This document shows, piece by piece, positions 37,429 through 46,955 of a DNA stretch of 64,000 nt. The position numbers were made by a program, and so were the translations under genes. Every line of letters begins with the position of its first letter. The first letter of the stretch is position 1. Below the pieces are notes generated by a model. That model had not been told where the DNA came from and ran no database searches. It worked only from the letters and a program-made list of their open reading frames with translations. This stretch comes from Pseudomonas segetis (GTDB lineage Bacteria; Pseudomonadota; Gammaproteobacteria; Pseudomonadales; Pseudomonadaceae): NCBI RefSeq assembly GCF_900188155.1, contig NZ_FZOG01000003.1, positions 434,001 through 498,000 of the forward strand. The letters are read 5' to 3'.

Positions 37429-40305
37429 ATGTCTGCAACGCCGTCATTGTCGCAACTCAAGCAGCCGGATGCATTTCTACGACGCCACCTCGGCCCTGAT
37501 GCCGCCGAGCAGCACGCTATGCTCGGTACATTGGACCTGCCTAGCCGGGCAGCATTGATCGAACAGACAGTGCCGCCGTCTATCCGCTTGAATCGACCAT
37601 TGGCACTGCCTGATGCGCTGGATGAGCAAGCAGCGCTGGCCAAGCTGCGTGGTTATGCCGAGCAGAATCAGGTGTGGACCAGCCTCATCGGCATGGGCTA
37701 TCACAACACCATCACGCCGACGGTAATAGTGCGCAATGTGCTGGAAAATCCTGGTTGGTACACCGCCTACACGCCCTATCAACCGGAAATCGCTCAAGGT
37801 CGGCTTGAAGCGCTGCTCAATTTCCAGCAGTTGACCATCGACCTGACCGGGATGGAGCTGGCCAGTGCCTCACTCCTGGATGAAGCCACGGCAGCGGCTG
37901 AAGCCATGGCCTTGGCCAAGCGGGTCGCCAAGTCGAAGAGCAACCTGTTCTTTGTCGATCACAATTGCCACCCGCAGACCATTTCAGTGGTGCAGACCCG
38001 GGCCGAGGGCTTTGGCTTCGAACTGGTGATTGCCGATGTTGCGAGCCTCGCAGAACATCAGGTCTTTGGCGCGCTGCTGCAATATCCGGACAGTCATGGC
38101 GAGATCCGTGACCTGGAACCCTTGATCGGTCAGTTACATGCTCAGCAAGCGCTGGCGTGTGTCGCGGCAGACCTGATGAGCTTGCTGCTGTTGACCCCGC
38201 CCGGAGAACTGGGCGCCGATGTGGTGCTGGGCTCGGCCCAGCGCTTTGGCGTGCCCATGGGGTACGGCGGGCCCCACGCAGCCTTCTTTGCCACGCGCGA
38301 TGCCTTCAAGCGGGCGCTGCCGGGGCGCATTATCGGCGTGTCTAAAGACTCGCGCGGCAATATGGCGCTGCGTATGGCACTGCAAACACGCGAGCAACAT
38401 ATTCGTCGTGAGAAAGCCAATTCAAACATCTGCACCGCGCAGGTATTGCTGGCCAACATAGCCAGCTTCTATGCGGTGTACCACGGTCCGCAAGGGCTCA
38501 AAGCCATTGCCCAGCGGATTCACCGGCTCACGGCAATTCTTGCGGCCGGCCTCAAAGCCAAAGGTATAGAGCGCGACAACCAGTATTTTTTCGACACCCT
38601 GACCCTGGAGGTGGGCGGTAGCCAGACGGCGATTATCGAGTCGGCGCAGGCAGCGCAAATCAATCTGCGAATTCTGGGGCGCGGCAAGCTGGGCGTCAGT
38701 CTTGATGAAAGTTGCGATGAGCACACGGTCGAGCGTTTGTTTGCAGTATTTCTGGGGGCTGATCATGGTTTGGGTGTCGCTGAGCTCGACGCCAGCGAGA
38801 TCGAGGACGGTATTCCAGCGGACCTGCAGCGCCGCTCAGGCTACCTGGCGCACCCGGTATTCAATACCCATCACAGCGAAACCGAGATGCTGCGCTACAT
38901 CAAGCAGCTCGAGAATAAAGACCTGGCGCTCAACCAGGCGATGATCCCGCTGGGCTCGTGCACCATGAAGCTCAACGCCACCAGCGAGATGATCCCTATT
39001 ACCTGGCCCGAGTTTGCCAATCTGCACCCCTTTGCTCCGTTGGAGCAGGCCCATGGCTATGCCTTGATGATCAACGAGCTGGATGAATGGCTGCGCGCCA
39101 TAACCGGATTTGATGCGATCTGCATGCAGCCCAACTCCGGGGCGCAGGGCGAATACGCAGGCCTGCTGGCCATCAGCAAATATCACCAGAGTCGCGGTGA
39201 CACACAGCGCAATATCTGTCTGATTCCGGCCTCGGCGCACGGCACCAATCCAGCTTCGGCGCAGATGGCCAGTATGCGCGTGGTGATTGTCGAGTGCGAT
39301 GCCGAGGGCAATGTCGACCTTGCCGATCTCAAGCTAAAAGCGGCCGAGGCGGGTGATCGCCTGGCATGCCTGATGGCGACGTACCCGTCGACCCACGGTG
39401 TGTATGAAGAGGGTATTGTCGAGATCTGCGAGGTAATCCATGCCCACGGCGGCCAGGTCTATATGGACGGCGCCAATCTCAATGCCCAGGTCGGCCTGGC
39501 GCGTCCGGCGGATATCGGCGCAGACGTGTCGCACATGAACCTGCACAAAACCTTCTGCATTCCCCACGGCGGCGGTGGCCCCGGCATGGGACCAATCGGC
39601 GTGCGTGCGCATTTGGCGCCCTTTGTCGCCAACCACCCGGTGATCGAGCTGAAAGGCCCTAACCCGGAAAACACCGCAGTCAGCGCGGCGCCATGGGGCA
39701 GTGCGAGTATCTTGCCTATCAGTTGGATGTACATCGCAATGATGGGCCCGCAATTGGCTGATGCCACCGAGGTGGCAATCCTCAGTGCCAATTACCTGGC
39801 AAACAACCTCAAGGATGCATTCCCGATACTGTTCAGCGGTCGCAACGGTCGCGTTGCCCATGAATGCATCATTGATTTACGCCCGCTCAAGGCACAGACC
39901 GGCGTCAGCGAGGAAGATGTCGCCAAGCGCTTGATCGACTATGGGTTCCACGCGCCAACCATGTCATTCCCGGTGCCGGGCACGCTGATGATCGAACCGA
40001 CCGAGAGTGAGTCCAAGCATGAGCTGGATCGTTTTATCGAGGCCATGTTGAGCATCCGCGCGGAAATCGCCAAGGTACAAAACGGTGACTGGCCCGAAGA
40101 TGACAACCCGCTGGTGCGGGCGCCCCACACGCTGGCGGACATGGTCGGCATTTGGGAGCGACCCTACAGCATTGCCCAGGCAGTGACCCCAAGTGAGCAC
40201 ACTCGCCTGTACAAATACTGGCCGACGGTCAATCGGGTGGACAATGTCTATGGCGACCGCAACCTGTTCTGCGCCTGTGTGCCGCTGGACGCCTATCGCG
40301 AATAA
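37429..40305 (+). CDS. gcvP: GcvP, glycine dehydrogenase (decarboxylating, P protein)
   Basis: 958 residues, the fused homodimeric form. PLP enzyme that decarboxylates glycine and loads aminomethyl on GcvH. The PLP lysine is K707 in [24 protein letters not shown]. Other marks: [20 protein letters not shown] at the start, [50 protein letters not shown]. Full length. Expression may depend on the strong leader structure just before the ATG. Its product feeds methylene-THF into the same pool used by the cyclo-ligase gene upstream. Confidence 0.97.
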   Translation: MSATPSLSQLKQPDAFLRRHLGPDAAEQHAMLGTLDLPSRAALIEQTVPPSIRLNRPLALPDALDEQAALAKLRGYAEQNQVWTSLIGMGYHNTITPTVIVRNVLENPGWYTAYTPYQPEIAQGRLEALLNFQQLTIDLTGMELASASLLDEATAAAEAMALAKRVAKSKSNLFFVDHNCHPQTISVVQTRAEGFGFELVIADVASLAEHQVFGALLQYPDSHGEIRDLEPLIGQLHAQQALACVAADLMSLLLLTPPGELGADVVLGSAQRFGVPMGYGGPHAAFFATRDAFKRALPGRIIGVSKDSRGNMALRMALQTREQHIRREKANSNICTAQVLLANIASFYAVYHGPQGLKAIAQRIHRLTAILAAGLKAKGIERDNQYFFDTLTLEVGGSQTAIIESAQAAQINLRILGRGKLGVSLDESCDEHTVERLFAVFLGADHGLGVAELDASEIEDGIPADLQRRSGYLAHPVFNTHHSETEMLRYIKQLENKDLALNQAMIPLGSCTMKLNATSEMIPITWPEFANLHPFAPLEQAHGYALMINELDEWLRAITGFDAICMQPNSGAQGEYAGLLAISKYHQSRGDTQRNICLIPASAHGTNPASAQMASMRVVIVECDAEGNVDLADLKLKAAEAGDRLACLMATYPSTHGVYEEGIVEICEVIHAHGGQVYMDGANLNAQVGLARPADIGADVSHMNLHKTFCIPHGGGGPGMGPIGVRAHLAPFVANHPVIELKGPNPENTAVSAAPWGSASILPISWMYIAMMGPQLADATEVAILSANYLANNLKDAFPILFSGRNGRVAHECIIDLRPLKAQTGVSEEDVAKRLIDYGFHAPTMSFPVPGTLMIEPTESESKHELDRFIEAMLSIRAEIAKVQNGDWPEDDNPLVRAPHTLADMVGIWERPYSIAQAVTPSEHTRLYKYWPTVNRVDNVYGDRNLFCACVPLDAYRE

Positions 40306-40319
40306 GGCAGGTGCGCCGG

Positions 40320-40769
40320 TTATTTGATGGGCTCAACCAGGAGCAATACACCATTCTGGCCAGTGACCCGTACTGCGCTGCCAACAGGCAAGTCCGGGCC
40401 GCTGACCAGCCACAATGTATCGCCCGCCTTGATTTTGCCGCGCCCGCTGCTGATGGCTTCGTGCAGGGCGAACTGGCGACCCAGTAATTCGCTGCCGCGA
40501 TCATTCAAGCCGGGTTGATCGGAGATTTTCCCAGCGTTGCGCTGGCGCCTCCACCATAAAACCGCGCTCAACACCGAGAGCACGGCAAACAAGACGAATT
40601 GCAGGGCCCAGGGCAATGCCGGAATCACATAGGTGATGATGCCTACACCAGCAGCGGCAACGCCAATCCACAACAGGTAACCGCCGGCACCAAATACTTC
40701 GAGTATCAACAGCAGGGTGCCTAGCGCCAACCAATCCCAGAACGTCAGGTGTTGTAGAAAATTGAGCAT
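40320..40769 (-). CDS. NfeD family membrane protein
   Basis: 149 residues: three or four membrane helices (WLALGTLLLILEVFGAGGYLLWIGVAAAGVGIITYVIPALPWALQFVLFAVLSVLSAVLWW), then a small beta-barrel OB domain (GRGKIKAGDTLWLVSGPDLPVGSAVRVTGQNGVLLLVEPI). This is the short NfeD1b type without protease domain. Such proteins pair with a stomatin/band 7 partner, and here the ATG overlaps the stop of that partner gene by one base. Possible role in membrane quality control or lipid microdomains. Confidence 0.92.
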   Translation of the reverse strand: MLNFLQHLTFWDWLALGTLLLILEVFGAGGYLLWIGVAAAGVGIITYVIPALPWALQFVLFAVLSVLSAVLWWRRQRNAGKISDQPGLNDRGSELLGRQFALHEAISSGRGKIKAGDTLWLVSGPDLPVGSAVRVTGQNGVLLLVEPIK

Positions 40770-41692
40770 TACTTGGCCTGCTTGTCGCCGAAGGTGGCTT
40801 TGATGATTTCGCCAATGCCGCCGACCGAACCAATGATCTGGCTGGCTTCAAGCGGCATTAGCACCACTTTGCTGTTGTCGGAGCTGGCCAGCTTGCCCAG
40901 GGCATCGACGTATTTTTGCGCAACGAAATAGTTGACCGCCTGCACGTTACCATTGGCGATTGCCTCGGAAACCATGCGCGTTGCCTCGGCTTCTGCCGCA
41001 GCGGCTCGCTCCCGGGCCTCTGCTTCAAGGAAGGCGGCCTGGCGCTCGCCCTCAGCCTCAAGGATCTGCGCTTGCTTCTTGCCTTCAGCGGTCAGAATCG
41101 CAGCGGAACGCGAACCCTCGGCCTCAAGGATTTGCGCACGCTTCAGACGCTCGGCCTTCATTTGGCTGGCCATGGCGTTGACCAGGTCGGCGGGCGGCGT
41201 GATGTCCTTGATCTCAATGCGGGTGATCTTGATACCCCAAGGCGCGGTAGCTTCATCAACGGTGCGCAGCAGACGCTCGTTGATGGCGTCGCGCTGGCTG
41301 AGCATGGCATCGAGTTCCAGCGAGCCCAGCACGGTACGGATGTTGGTCATCACCAGGTTGCGGATGGCGTGGTCGAGGTTGTTGACCTCATACGCGGCCT
41401 GTGCAGCATTGATCACCTGGGAGAAACACACCGCATCGATCTGTACGATGGCATTGTCGGCGCTGATCACTTCCTGGGGTGGAATATCGAGCACGGTTTC
41501 CATCACGCTGAGCTTGCGACCAATGCGGTCGACCAGCGGCACAATGATGTTCAAGCCCGGCTTGAGCGTGTTGGTGTAGCGCCCAAAGCGTTCAACCGTC
41601 CATTGTGAACCTTGGGGCACAACTTTGAAGCCCATGAAGACGACGGCGATCGCGAGGCCGACGAAGAGAAATATGACGCTGCCGATTTCCAT
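40769..41692 (-). CDS. qmcA: SPFH/band 7 (stomatin, QmcA-like) protein
   Basis: 307 residues with one N-terminal membrane anchor ([22 protein letters not shown]), a band 7 domain ([52 protein letters not shown] region) and an Ala/Glu coiled coil that drives oligomer formation ([26 protein letters not shown]). Probably a membrane scaffold with the NfeD partner encoded directly downstream. QmcA in E. coli associates with FtsH complexes. Assignment to the family is certain, function inferred. Confidence 0.93.
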   Translation of the reverse strand: MEIGSVIFLFVGLAIAVVFMGFKVVPQGSQWTVERFGRYTNTLKPGLNIIVPLVDRIGRKLSVMETVLDIPPQEVISADNAIVQIDAVCFSQVINAAQAAYEVNNLDHAIRNLVMTNIRTVLGSLELDAMLSQRDAINERLLRTVDEATAPWGIKITRIEIKDITPPADLVNAMASQMKAERLKRAQILEAEGSRSAAILTAEGKKQAQILEAEGERQAAFLEAEARERAAAAEAEATRMVSEAIANGNVQAVNYFVAQKYVDALGKLASSDNSKVVLMPLEASQIIGSVGGIGEIIKATFGDKQAK

Positions 41693-41841
41693 GCAATTAA
41701 TCCTTAATGTGGTCAGGCGTTGTTAGCAGGACATCTAAGCACAACTGAGTTTTCAATGTCGCCAAGTGGCTCTCAGCAGAGGCATCGCGGAATCACAAAA
41801 CGCTTTAATCACCATACCCGACCTTGTCGCAGGCAGCCGGG

Positions 41842-43626
41842 TTAGCGTTGCTCGCTTTGTGGGGTCACGCGCAGCACTTCCTCGATTGTGGTCAGCCCGG
41901 CGGCAACCTTTTGCGCGCCAGACAAACGTAGGCTGCGCATGCCTTCCTTGAACGACTGGCGACGCAACGCAATCAAGTCGGTCTCGGCGCTGAGCAGGGA
42001 CTTGATCCCATCATTGAGCAACATGATTTCGTAAACCCCGGCCCGGCCGCGATAACCGGTGTCGCGACACTCCAGGCAGCCCACGGCCTTGTGCGCCCCG
42101 GTCGGCAGGGGCGCGTTCCAGGGCTTGGTCAGGCTTTGCCAGTCACTTTCGTCCAGCTCGTGCGGGGTTTTGCAGTGTGGGCAAAGTGTACGCACCAAAC
42201 GCTGCGCCATGACGCCCAGCAGCGTTGCCTTGAGCAGGTAATGCGGCACGCCCAGTTCCAGCAGGCGGGTAATGGCGCTTGGGGCATCGTTGGTGTGCAG
42301 TGTGGACAACACCAGGTGTCCGGTCAGCGCGGCCTGGATCGCCATTTCAGCGGTTTCAAGGTCACGAATCTCGCCGACCATGATGATATCGGGGTCTTGG
42401 CGCATCAGTGAGCGCACGCCGCTGGCGAAGGTCAGGTCGATATTGCTCTGCACCTGCATTTGATTGAAGGCCGGCTCGATCATTTCGATCGGATCTTCAA
42501 TGGTGCAGACGTTGACTTCATCGGTGGCCAGCTGTTTCAGGGTGGTGTACAGCGTGGTGGTTTTGCCTGAGCCGGTCGGGCCTGTGACCAGAATGATGCC
42601 GTTGGGCTGGCCGGTCATGCCGGTCCAGCGCTTGAGGTCATCTGCCGAAAAACCCAGCTGGTCGAAGCTCTTTAGCAGCACTTCCGGGTCGAAAATCCGC
42701 ATCACCAGCTTTTCACCGAAGGCCGTTGGCATGGTCGACAGACGCAGTTCGACTTCGCCGCCATCCGGGGTCTTGGTCTTGATCCGGCCGTCCTGGGGTT
42801 TGCGTTTTTCGGCAACGTTCATTCGGCCCAGGCTTTTCAAGCGGCTGACAACCGCCATCGTCACCTGCGGCGGGAACTGGTAAACGGTGTGCAGCACGCC
42901 ATCGATACGAAAGCGCACGCTGCCTTGCTCGCGGCGTGGCTCGATGTGGATATCACTGGCGCGCTGTTGATAAGCGTATTGAAACAGCCAGTCGACGATA
43001 TTGACGATATGCGCGTCGTTGGCGTCGGGCTCCTGGTCCTGCGCGCCAAGGTTGAGCAACTGCTCGAAGTTGCCGGTGCCGCTGACCTTCATGTCCACCG
43101 CAGTGGCGCCGGTAACCGATTTGGCCAGCCGGTAGAACTCGACGGTGAAACGCTGGATATCAACCGGATTGGCCACCACACGCTTGATAGGGCGCTTGAG
43201 TACATGGCGCAGGTCATCTTCCCAACTGCGCATCAGCGGCTGGGCACTGGCGATTGTCACCGCTTCCTGGCTCACCGCCACCGCGAGAATCTTGTGCCGC
43301 TGGGCGAAGGCGTAGGACATCAGCGGGGTAATCGCGGCGACATCGATTTTCAGCGGGTCGATGCGCAAATACGGCTGGTTGGCATATTCCGCCAGCCAGA
43401 CCGTGAGGCTTTCAAGGTCGAGTTTCTTGCCGGGACGCGCTAGATCATCGAGCTGTTGCGCAGCCAGAAACTCCAGCGGGTGTTGTTGGTTCTTGACCGC
43501 ACTTCGCCGGATCGCCAGGCACTGCTCGGCGTTGTCTTGATCCACCCGGCCTTGGGTAACCAGCTCGCGCAACAGGTCGCCAAGATCAAGTACGCGGTCG
43601 GGTGTGGACGAAGTCAGTACGGACAT
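41842..43626 (-). CDS. GspE/PilB-type secretion ATPase (orphan)
   Basis: 594 residues. N-terminal MshEN/GspE-like domain, N2 domain with ASDIHIEPRREQGSVRFRIDGVLHTV, and the motor domain with Walker A GPTGSGKTTTLY, Asp box CTIEDPIE, Walker B DIIMVGEIRDLETAEMA and His box TLHTNDAPSAITRLLELG. A zinc-binding tetracysteine is visible as CPHC ... CLEC. These ATPases power type II secretion or type IV pilus extension. No secretin, pseudopilin or inner-membrane platform gene is adjacent. Start ATG 43626 (MSVLTSSTPDRVL) has AGGA six bases upstream; the frame opens earlier at 43656. Confidence 0.92.
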   Translation of the reverse strand: MSVLTSSTPDRVLDLGDLLRELVTQGRVDQDNAEQCLAIRRSAVKNQQHPLEFLAAQQLDDLARPGKKLDLESLTVWLAEYANQPYLRIDPLKIDVAAITPLMSYAFAQRHKILAVAVSQEAVTIASAQPLMRSWEDDLRHVLKRPIKRVVANPVDIQRFTVEFYRLAKSVTGATAVDMKVSGTGNFEQLLNLGAQDQEPDANDAHIVNIVDWLFQYAYQQRASDIHIEPRREQGSVRFRIDGVLHTVYQFPPQVTMAVVSRLKSLGRMNVAEKRKPQDGRIKTKTPDGGEVELRLSTMPTAFGEKLVMRIFDPEVLLKSFDQLGFSADDLKRWTGMTGQPNGIILVTGPTGSGKTTTLYTTLKQLATDEVNVCTIEDPIEMIEPAFNQMQVQSNIDLTFASGVRSLMRQDPDIIMVGEIRDLETAEMAIQAALTGHLVLSTLHTNDAPSAITRLLELGVPHYLLKATLLGVMAQRLVRTLCPHCKTPHELDESDWQSLTKPWNAPLPTGAHKAVGCLECRDTGYRGRAGVYEIMLLNDGIKSLLSAETDLIALRRQSFKEGMRSLRLSGAQKVAAGLTTIEEVLRVTPQSEQR

Positions 43627-43954
43627 TGGTTTTCCTGCAGTCATTACGTAATGCACCTAGCTTGAAGCCAAGCGCGTGTCTTGTCAGCTAGCAGCTACTG
43701 ATTCTGTAGATTAGTCGGCTGCACGTCGCTGTGCTGCGGCAGGTGGGCATCAGTTCAAGCGCGGCATAGGCTTGCCGCCTAGAATGCTCGAAAGCGCAGG
43801 GCTCAACAACATGGCCTGGGCAACGGGTGTTGCTGGCTGCCCAAGGTTTGCCGAACAGTGCAGAGCAGGTGAACCCGATACAGGGCAATAAATCTGCCGC
43901 CTCGCCCGGCCAGGACTGTTTACAATATGACCGTGATTACTCCTGGCCATCAAC

Positions 43955-44467
43955 ATGGCTGAACCAGACAAGGAACCCGGCGCCATGGCCTCTCCAGATA
44001 AACAGCAAAAACGCGCCCAGCGGGCCAAAGCCAAGGCCAAGCAAAACCGTTCGGGCAAGTCCAGGCCGAATGTGGTGCACCCGGTGCTGGCCAATCCGTT
44101 GATCAACGAGCCTTTCGATGATGTTGCCATCGACCTGAGCACCTTCGACTTCAAGGACATTGAAGAGAACGGTTTCGACCCGGCGCACTTCGACGACCTG
44201 TTTGAAGCGATGAAATACGGCGAAGGCATCAGCCTGCTCGCAATGTGCCTGGTTTTCTTGCAGTACCCGGTTCTGGAACTGGTGATCGCCGAGGAAGCAC
44301 AAGACTCCGCCACCGACTTTATGATGGGCCTGCTGATCACCTATCGCGCAATCTTCCACGACGAAGACGAAGACACGGCAATCCAGTGGATCGGCGGCGA
44401 GGCCTTCCAAGCGGCCTACGACGAAGCATCGACCATCCTGCAAAAGAAAAATGCCCGCAGCGCCTGA
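43955..44467 (+). CDS. Conserved hypothetical protein
   Basis: 170 residues. A Lys/Arg/Gln-rich N-terminal tail (KQQKRAQRAKAKAKQNRSGKSRP) is followed by an acidic helical domain (FDFKDIEENGFDPAHFDDLFEAMKYGEGISLLAMCLVFLQYPVLELVIAEEAQDSATDFMMGLL). I recognise no known domain. The same kind of gene follows the orphan GspE-type ATPase in other pseudomonads as I recall, so it seems part of the core genome. A charged tail on a compact acidic domain could suit nucleic-acid or ribosome contact, but this is not evidence. ATG 43955 is used; ATG 43985 is possible. It is the last core gene before the insertion sequence. Confidence 0.75.
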   Translation: MAEPDKEPGAMASPDKQQKRAQRAKAKAKQNRSGKSRPNVVHPVLANPLINEPFDDVAIDLSTFDFKDIEENGFDPAHFDDLFEAMKYGEGISLLAMCLVFLQYPVLELVIAEEAQDSATDFMMGLLITYRAIFHDEDEDTAIQWIGGEAFQAAYDEASTILQKKNARSA

Positions 44468-44552
44468 GGTATTCGCACTTAAACGTGGGGAAGGAGATAG
44501 AGGCTGAACTTTGTTTTCGGCCAGAGGCGGATATCTTCTAGGGGCGGCTACC

Positions 44553-44576
44553 GGCCGATTCTGTTGAAAAAGTAGC
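44553..44576 (+). repeat. Left terminal inverted repeat of the IS
   Basis: Begins GGCCGATTCTGTTGAAAAAG and ends TAGC; the exact reverse complement is found at 46133-46156. Confidence 0.92.
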
Positions 44577-44716
44577 TTTAGCGGCAGCCTGCCGATCAGG
44601 TGTGCCTGCTGTCGAAGTGGCTGCAAGCCACTTCAAGTTGCCTTTCGGCGTTTCACTGAGCGTCCTTGCTCAGGTTTAAGGGTTAATTTGAGGGTTTCTG
44701 CTCGTAGCAGGCGTAC

Positions 44717-46103
44717 CTATCCCGTCAGCGGTGGCCCTTGAGGCAAAAGCTTGGCCATGCGGCGCAGGTTCTGCACCGTGGCCGCCAAAGTGAATTCGTC
44801 AGTGGCACCCGTTAGGCCACGCAGTCGTAAACGGTCGAGTTTCATGATCCGTTTGAGGTGGGCGAAAAGCATCTCCACCTTCTTTCGTTCGCAGCGAGAG
44901 ACGAGGTACTCCGGTGTCTTGGCGATGCGTCGAGCCACGTCGCGGGCAGCCTCATGGATGCTGCGGACGATCTTCCGTGGGGCAGCATTTCGCTTTCAAC
45001 GAGCAGGTAGCGCAGTCGGTTTGGCTGGAGCGGTAGATGATGGTGTTGGCCTTAGTCACCCGCGATCTTTTCTGGGTGAAGGTGCGCCATTCACTGCGTA
45101 GCGGTTTGCCGGCTGGGCAGCGATATTCATTGGTCTCCTGATTCCAGTGGAAGTCGTTACTGGAGAGGCTGTCGTCCTTGCGCTCGGTCTTGTCCCACAG
45201 TGGCACATGCGGCTCGATATCCTTTTCTTCGACCATCCAGGCCAGCATCGGGGCAGTTCCATAGGCGGTATCGCCGATAAGGCGTTCCGGTGTGAGGTCG
45301 AACTGCGCTTCGACACGCTCGACCATCGTCTTGGTCGAATCGACTTCAGCGGTACGGTGCGCCGGGGTAGCCTCCACGTCCATGATCACACCGTGCTCAG
45401 TATCGATCAGGTAATTCGTGGCGTAGGCAAAAAAGGCCGGGCCGCCTGGCGCCGCTGTCCAACGGGACTGAGGATCAGTGAGCGAAATTTTCTTGGGAAG
45501 AGCTTCAGCCAGCGCCTCGTCATCAAGGGCTTCGAGGTACTCGCGCACGGCGCGGCTCCTGAGTGCTGGATCGCGCCAATCGACTTCATCTCCTGCTACC
45601 CCACGTTGCCGGCTAGCATCCGCCTTGATGATGCTGGCGTCGACGGCGAAACCTTCACCCTTGACCAGACCGGCTGCCATGCAGCGCCGCAGCACTTCAT
45701 TGAACAACCAGCGGAACAGATCGCTGTCACGAAAACGCCCATGGCGATTTTTTGAGAAGGTCGAGTGATTGGGGACTTCGTCTTCCAGACCCAGCCGGCA
45801 GAACCAGCGATAGGCCAGGTTCAGGTGCACCTCTTCGCACAATCGCCGCTCGGAACGAATGCCATAGCAGTAACCGACGACGAGCATGCGCACCATCAAT
45901 TCCGGGTCAATCGAGGGACGCCCGATGGGGCTATAGAAATCCGCCAAGTAGGCGCGCAGATCACTGAGATCCAGGCACTGGTCGATGCTGCGCAGAAGAT
46001 GATGGGGCGGGACGTGACCTTCGAGATTGAACGAGTAGAACAGGCGCTGCTGTCCTCCCGGTAACTGTCCCATCATGCTGTTCGCCCCCACGCTCGCTGA
46101 CAA
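44717..46103 (-). pseudogene. IS1182-family transposase, frameshifted
   Basis: DDE transposase in two frames. The first frame runs from ATG 46103 to a stop at 44952 (383 residues) and has the DUF772-type N-terminus (HHLLRSIDQCLDLSDLRAYLADFYSPIGRPSIDPELMVRMLVVGYCYGIRSERRLCEEV) and two catalytic Asp regions, FAVDASIIKADAS and IGDTAYG. Near 44980, after KAKCCP, the reading shifts: the natural continuation (RKIVRSIHEAARDVARRIAKT) lies in another frame and ends at 44717. That part holds CERKKVEMLFAHLKR, where the catalytic Glu is expected. The element is therefore probably inactive unless a frameshift restores the fusion. Confidence 0.85.
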
Positions 46104-46132
46104 AGCAATTTTGCCAACGGCATGGGGAGGCC

Positions 46133-46156
46133 GCTACTTTTTCAACAGAATCGGCC
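46133..46156 (-). repeat. Right terminal inverted repeat of the IS
   Basis: Exact reverse complement of the repeat at 44553-44576, about 30 bases upstream of the transposase ATG. Confidence 0.92.
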
Positions 46157-46251
46157 ACAAGCAGACATTGACACCGTCCAACGGCCGGAAAGGCCGACGC
46201 CCGAATCGTTTACATGCACGTTGCGGAAATACTGCGATGAATGCCGTGAGC

Positions 46252-46863
46252 TCAGGCTGGTATCAACCCCGCTTCCTGGTAGCTCAACATCAAATCGTCA
46301 AACAAAGCGATGTCCGACCTCGTACGCGCGATTAACTGTGCGCCTGCGATAGCGGTGTAGATGGCACGAGCACGACGCTCACTGTTCAACACATCGCTCA
46401 ATCCAGCGTCCGTCAAGCATTCAGCAAGCCACCTCACGTTGACGTTCGCGAAGGCCTCGACCTCTTTGCTCACTTGATCGGGTAGGTCCTCGTACTCAGC
46501 GGCCATGAAGCTGGACAGGCAGAGTTTGTTACCGTTCACCAATGATTGACGGAAGATGGACGAGTACCGCTGCACACACTGGCGCGGATCAGGGGTAGCG
46601 AGCCGTATGACTTCCAGCGCAGCCAGCGTGTCCTGCCAGTAGCGTTCGGCAACGGCGGCAGCCAAGTCTGCCTTGCTGGGAAAGTGGTAGTAGATGCTCG
46701 CGTTTTTTATGCCAACCTCTTCGGCGATGCTGCGGAAATTGATACCGCTGTATCCGTGCAACTGTGCAGCTGACTTCGCAGCCGCCAATATTGCCTCTCG
46801 AGCGTTTTCACTCACGTCTCCTGCCTCACCTTGCCCCATTTTCGTGCTGCGTACTTTACTCAT
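46252..46863 (-). CDS. TetR family transcriptional regulator
   Basis: 203 residues. N-terminal helix-turn-helix: ILAAAKSAAQLHGYSGINFRSIAEEVGIKNASIYYHFPSKADLAAAVAERY; the C-terminal ligand domain is variable. It is divergent from a glutathione transferase gene and very probably represses both. The frame opens at 46908, but an operator and the shared -10 region lie between 46864 and 46912, so I take ATG 46863 (MSKVRSTKMG) as start. The inducer is unknown; the neighbour suggests an electrophile. Confidence 0.9.
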   Translation of the reverse strand: MSKVRSTKMGQGEAGDVSENAREAILAAAKSAAQLHGYSGINFRSIAEEVGIKNASIYYHFPSKADLAAAVAERYWQDTLAALEVIRLATPDPRQCVQRYSSIFRQSLVNGNKLCLSSFMAAEYEDLPDQVSKEVEAFANVNVRWLAECLTDAGLSDVLNSERRARAIYTAIAGAQLIARTRSDIALFDDLMLSYQEAGLIPA

Positions 46864-46872
46864 TTGGCTGTT

Positions 46873-46890
46873 ACCTGCCAATTGGTAGGT
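46873..46890. promoter_or_regulatory. TetR operator 1
   Basis: ACCTGCCAATTGGTAGGT, an imperfect palindrome centred on AATT. It contains TTGGTA (46882-46887), the apparent -35 of the plus-strand (GST) promoter, and lies in the untranslated leader of the tetR mRNA. Confidence 0.75.
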
Positions 46891-46905
46891 TGGCGTTGAC
46901 GGCGA

Positions 46906-46912
46906 CATAATC
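46906..46912. promoter_or_regulatory. Overlapping divergent -10 elements
   Basis: Plus strand CATAAT (46906-46911), 18 bases after TTGGTA 46882-46887. Minus strand GATTAT (46912-46907), 18 bases after TTGGTA at 46936-46931. Both promoters use the same few bases for their -10, so the two transcription units exclude or compete with each other. Confidence 0.6.
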
Positions 46913-46927
46913 TTTGGCTCATGCTTT

Positions 46928-46945
46928 ACCTACCAATTGACAGGT
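46928..46945. promoter_or_regulatory. TetR operator 2
   Basis: ACCTACCAATTGACAGGT, same motif as operator 1, with centres 55 bases apart. Carries the -35 of the minus-strand tetR promoter and ends 10 bases before the GST start codon. Confidence 0.75.
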
Positions 46946-46955
46946 AGGCTTCCAA

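Larger units (their letters stand above)
44553..46156 (-). mobile_element. IS1182-family insertion sequence
   Basis: 1604 bases bounded by perfect 24-base inverted repeats (44553-44576 and 46133-46156, reading GGCCGATTCTGTTGAAAAAG then TAGC inward). It contains one transposase frame on the minus strand, now frameshifted. The outermost four bases, GGCC, are themselves a palindrome, so the true end may be GATTCTG... with GGCC as a 4-base target duplication. It marks the border between the conserved block and the accessory region. Confidence 0.9.

Noticed and set aside
44717..44938. Separate small gene downstream of the transposase
   Set aside because: It is the out-of-frame C-terminal part of the same IS1182 transposase.
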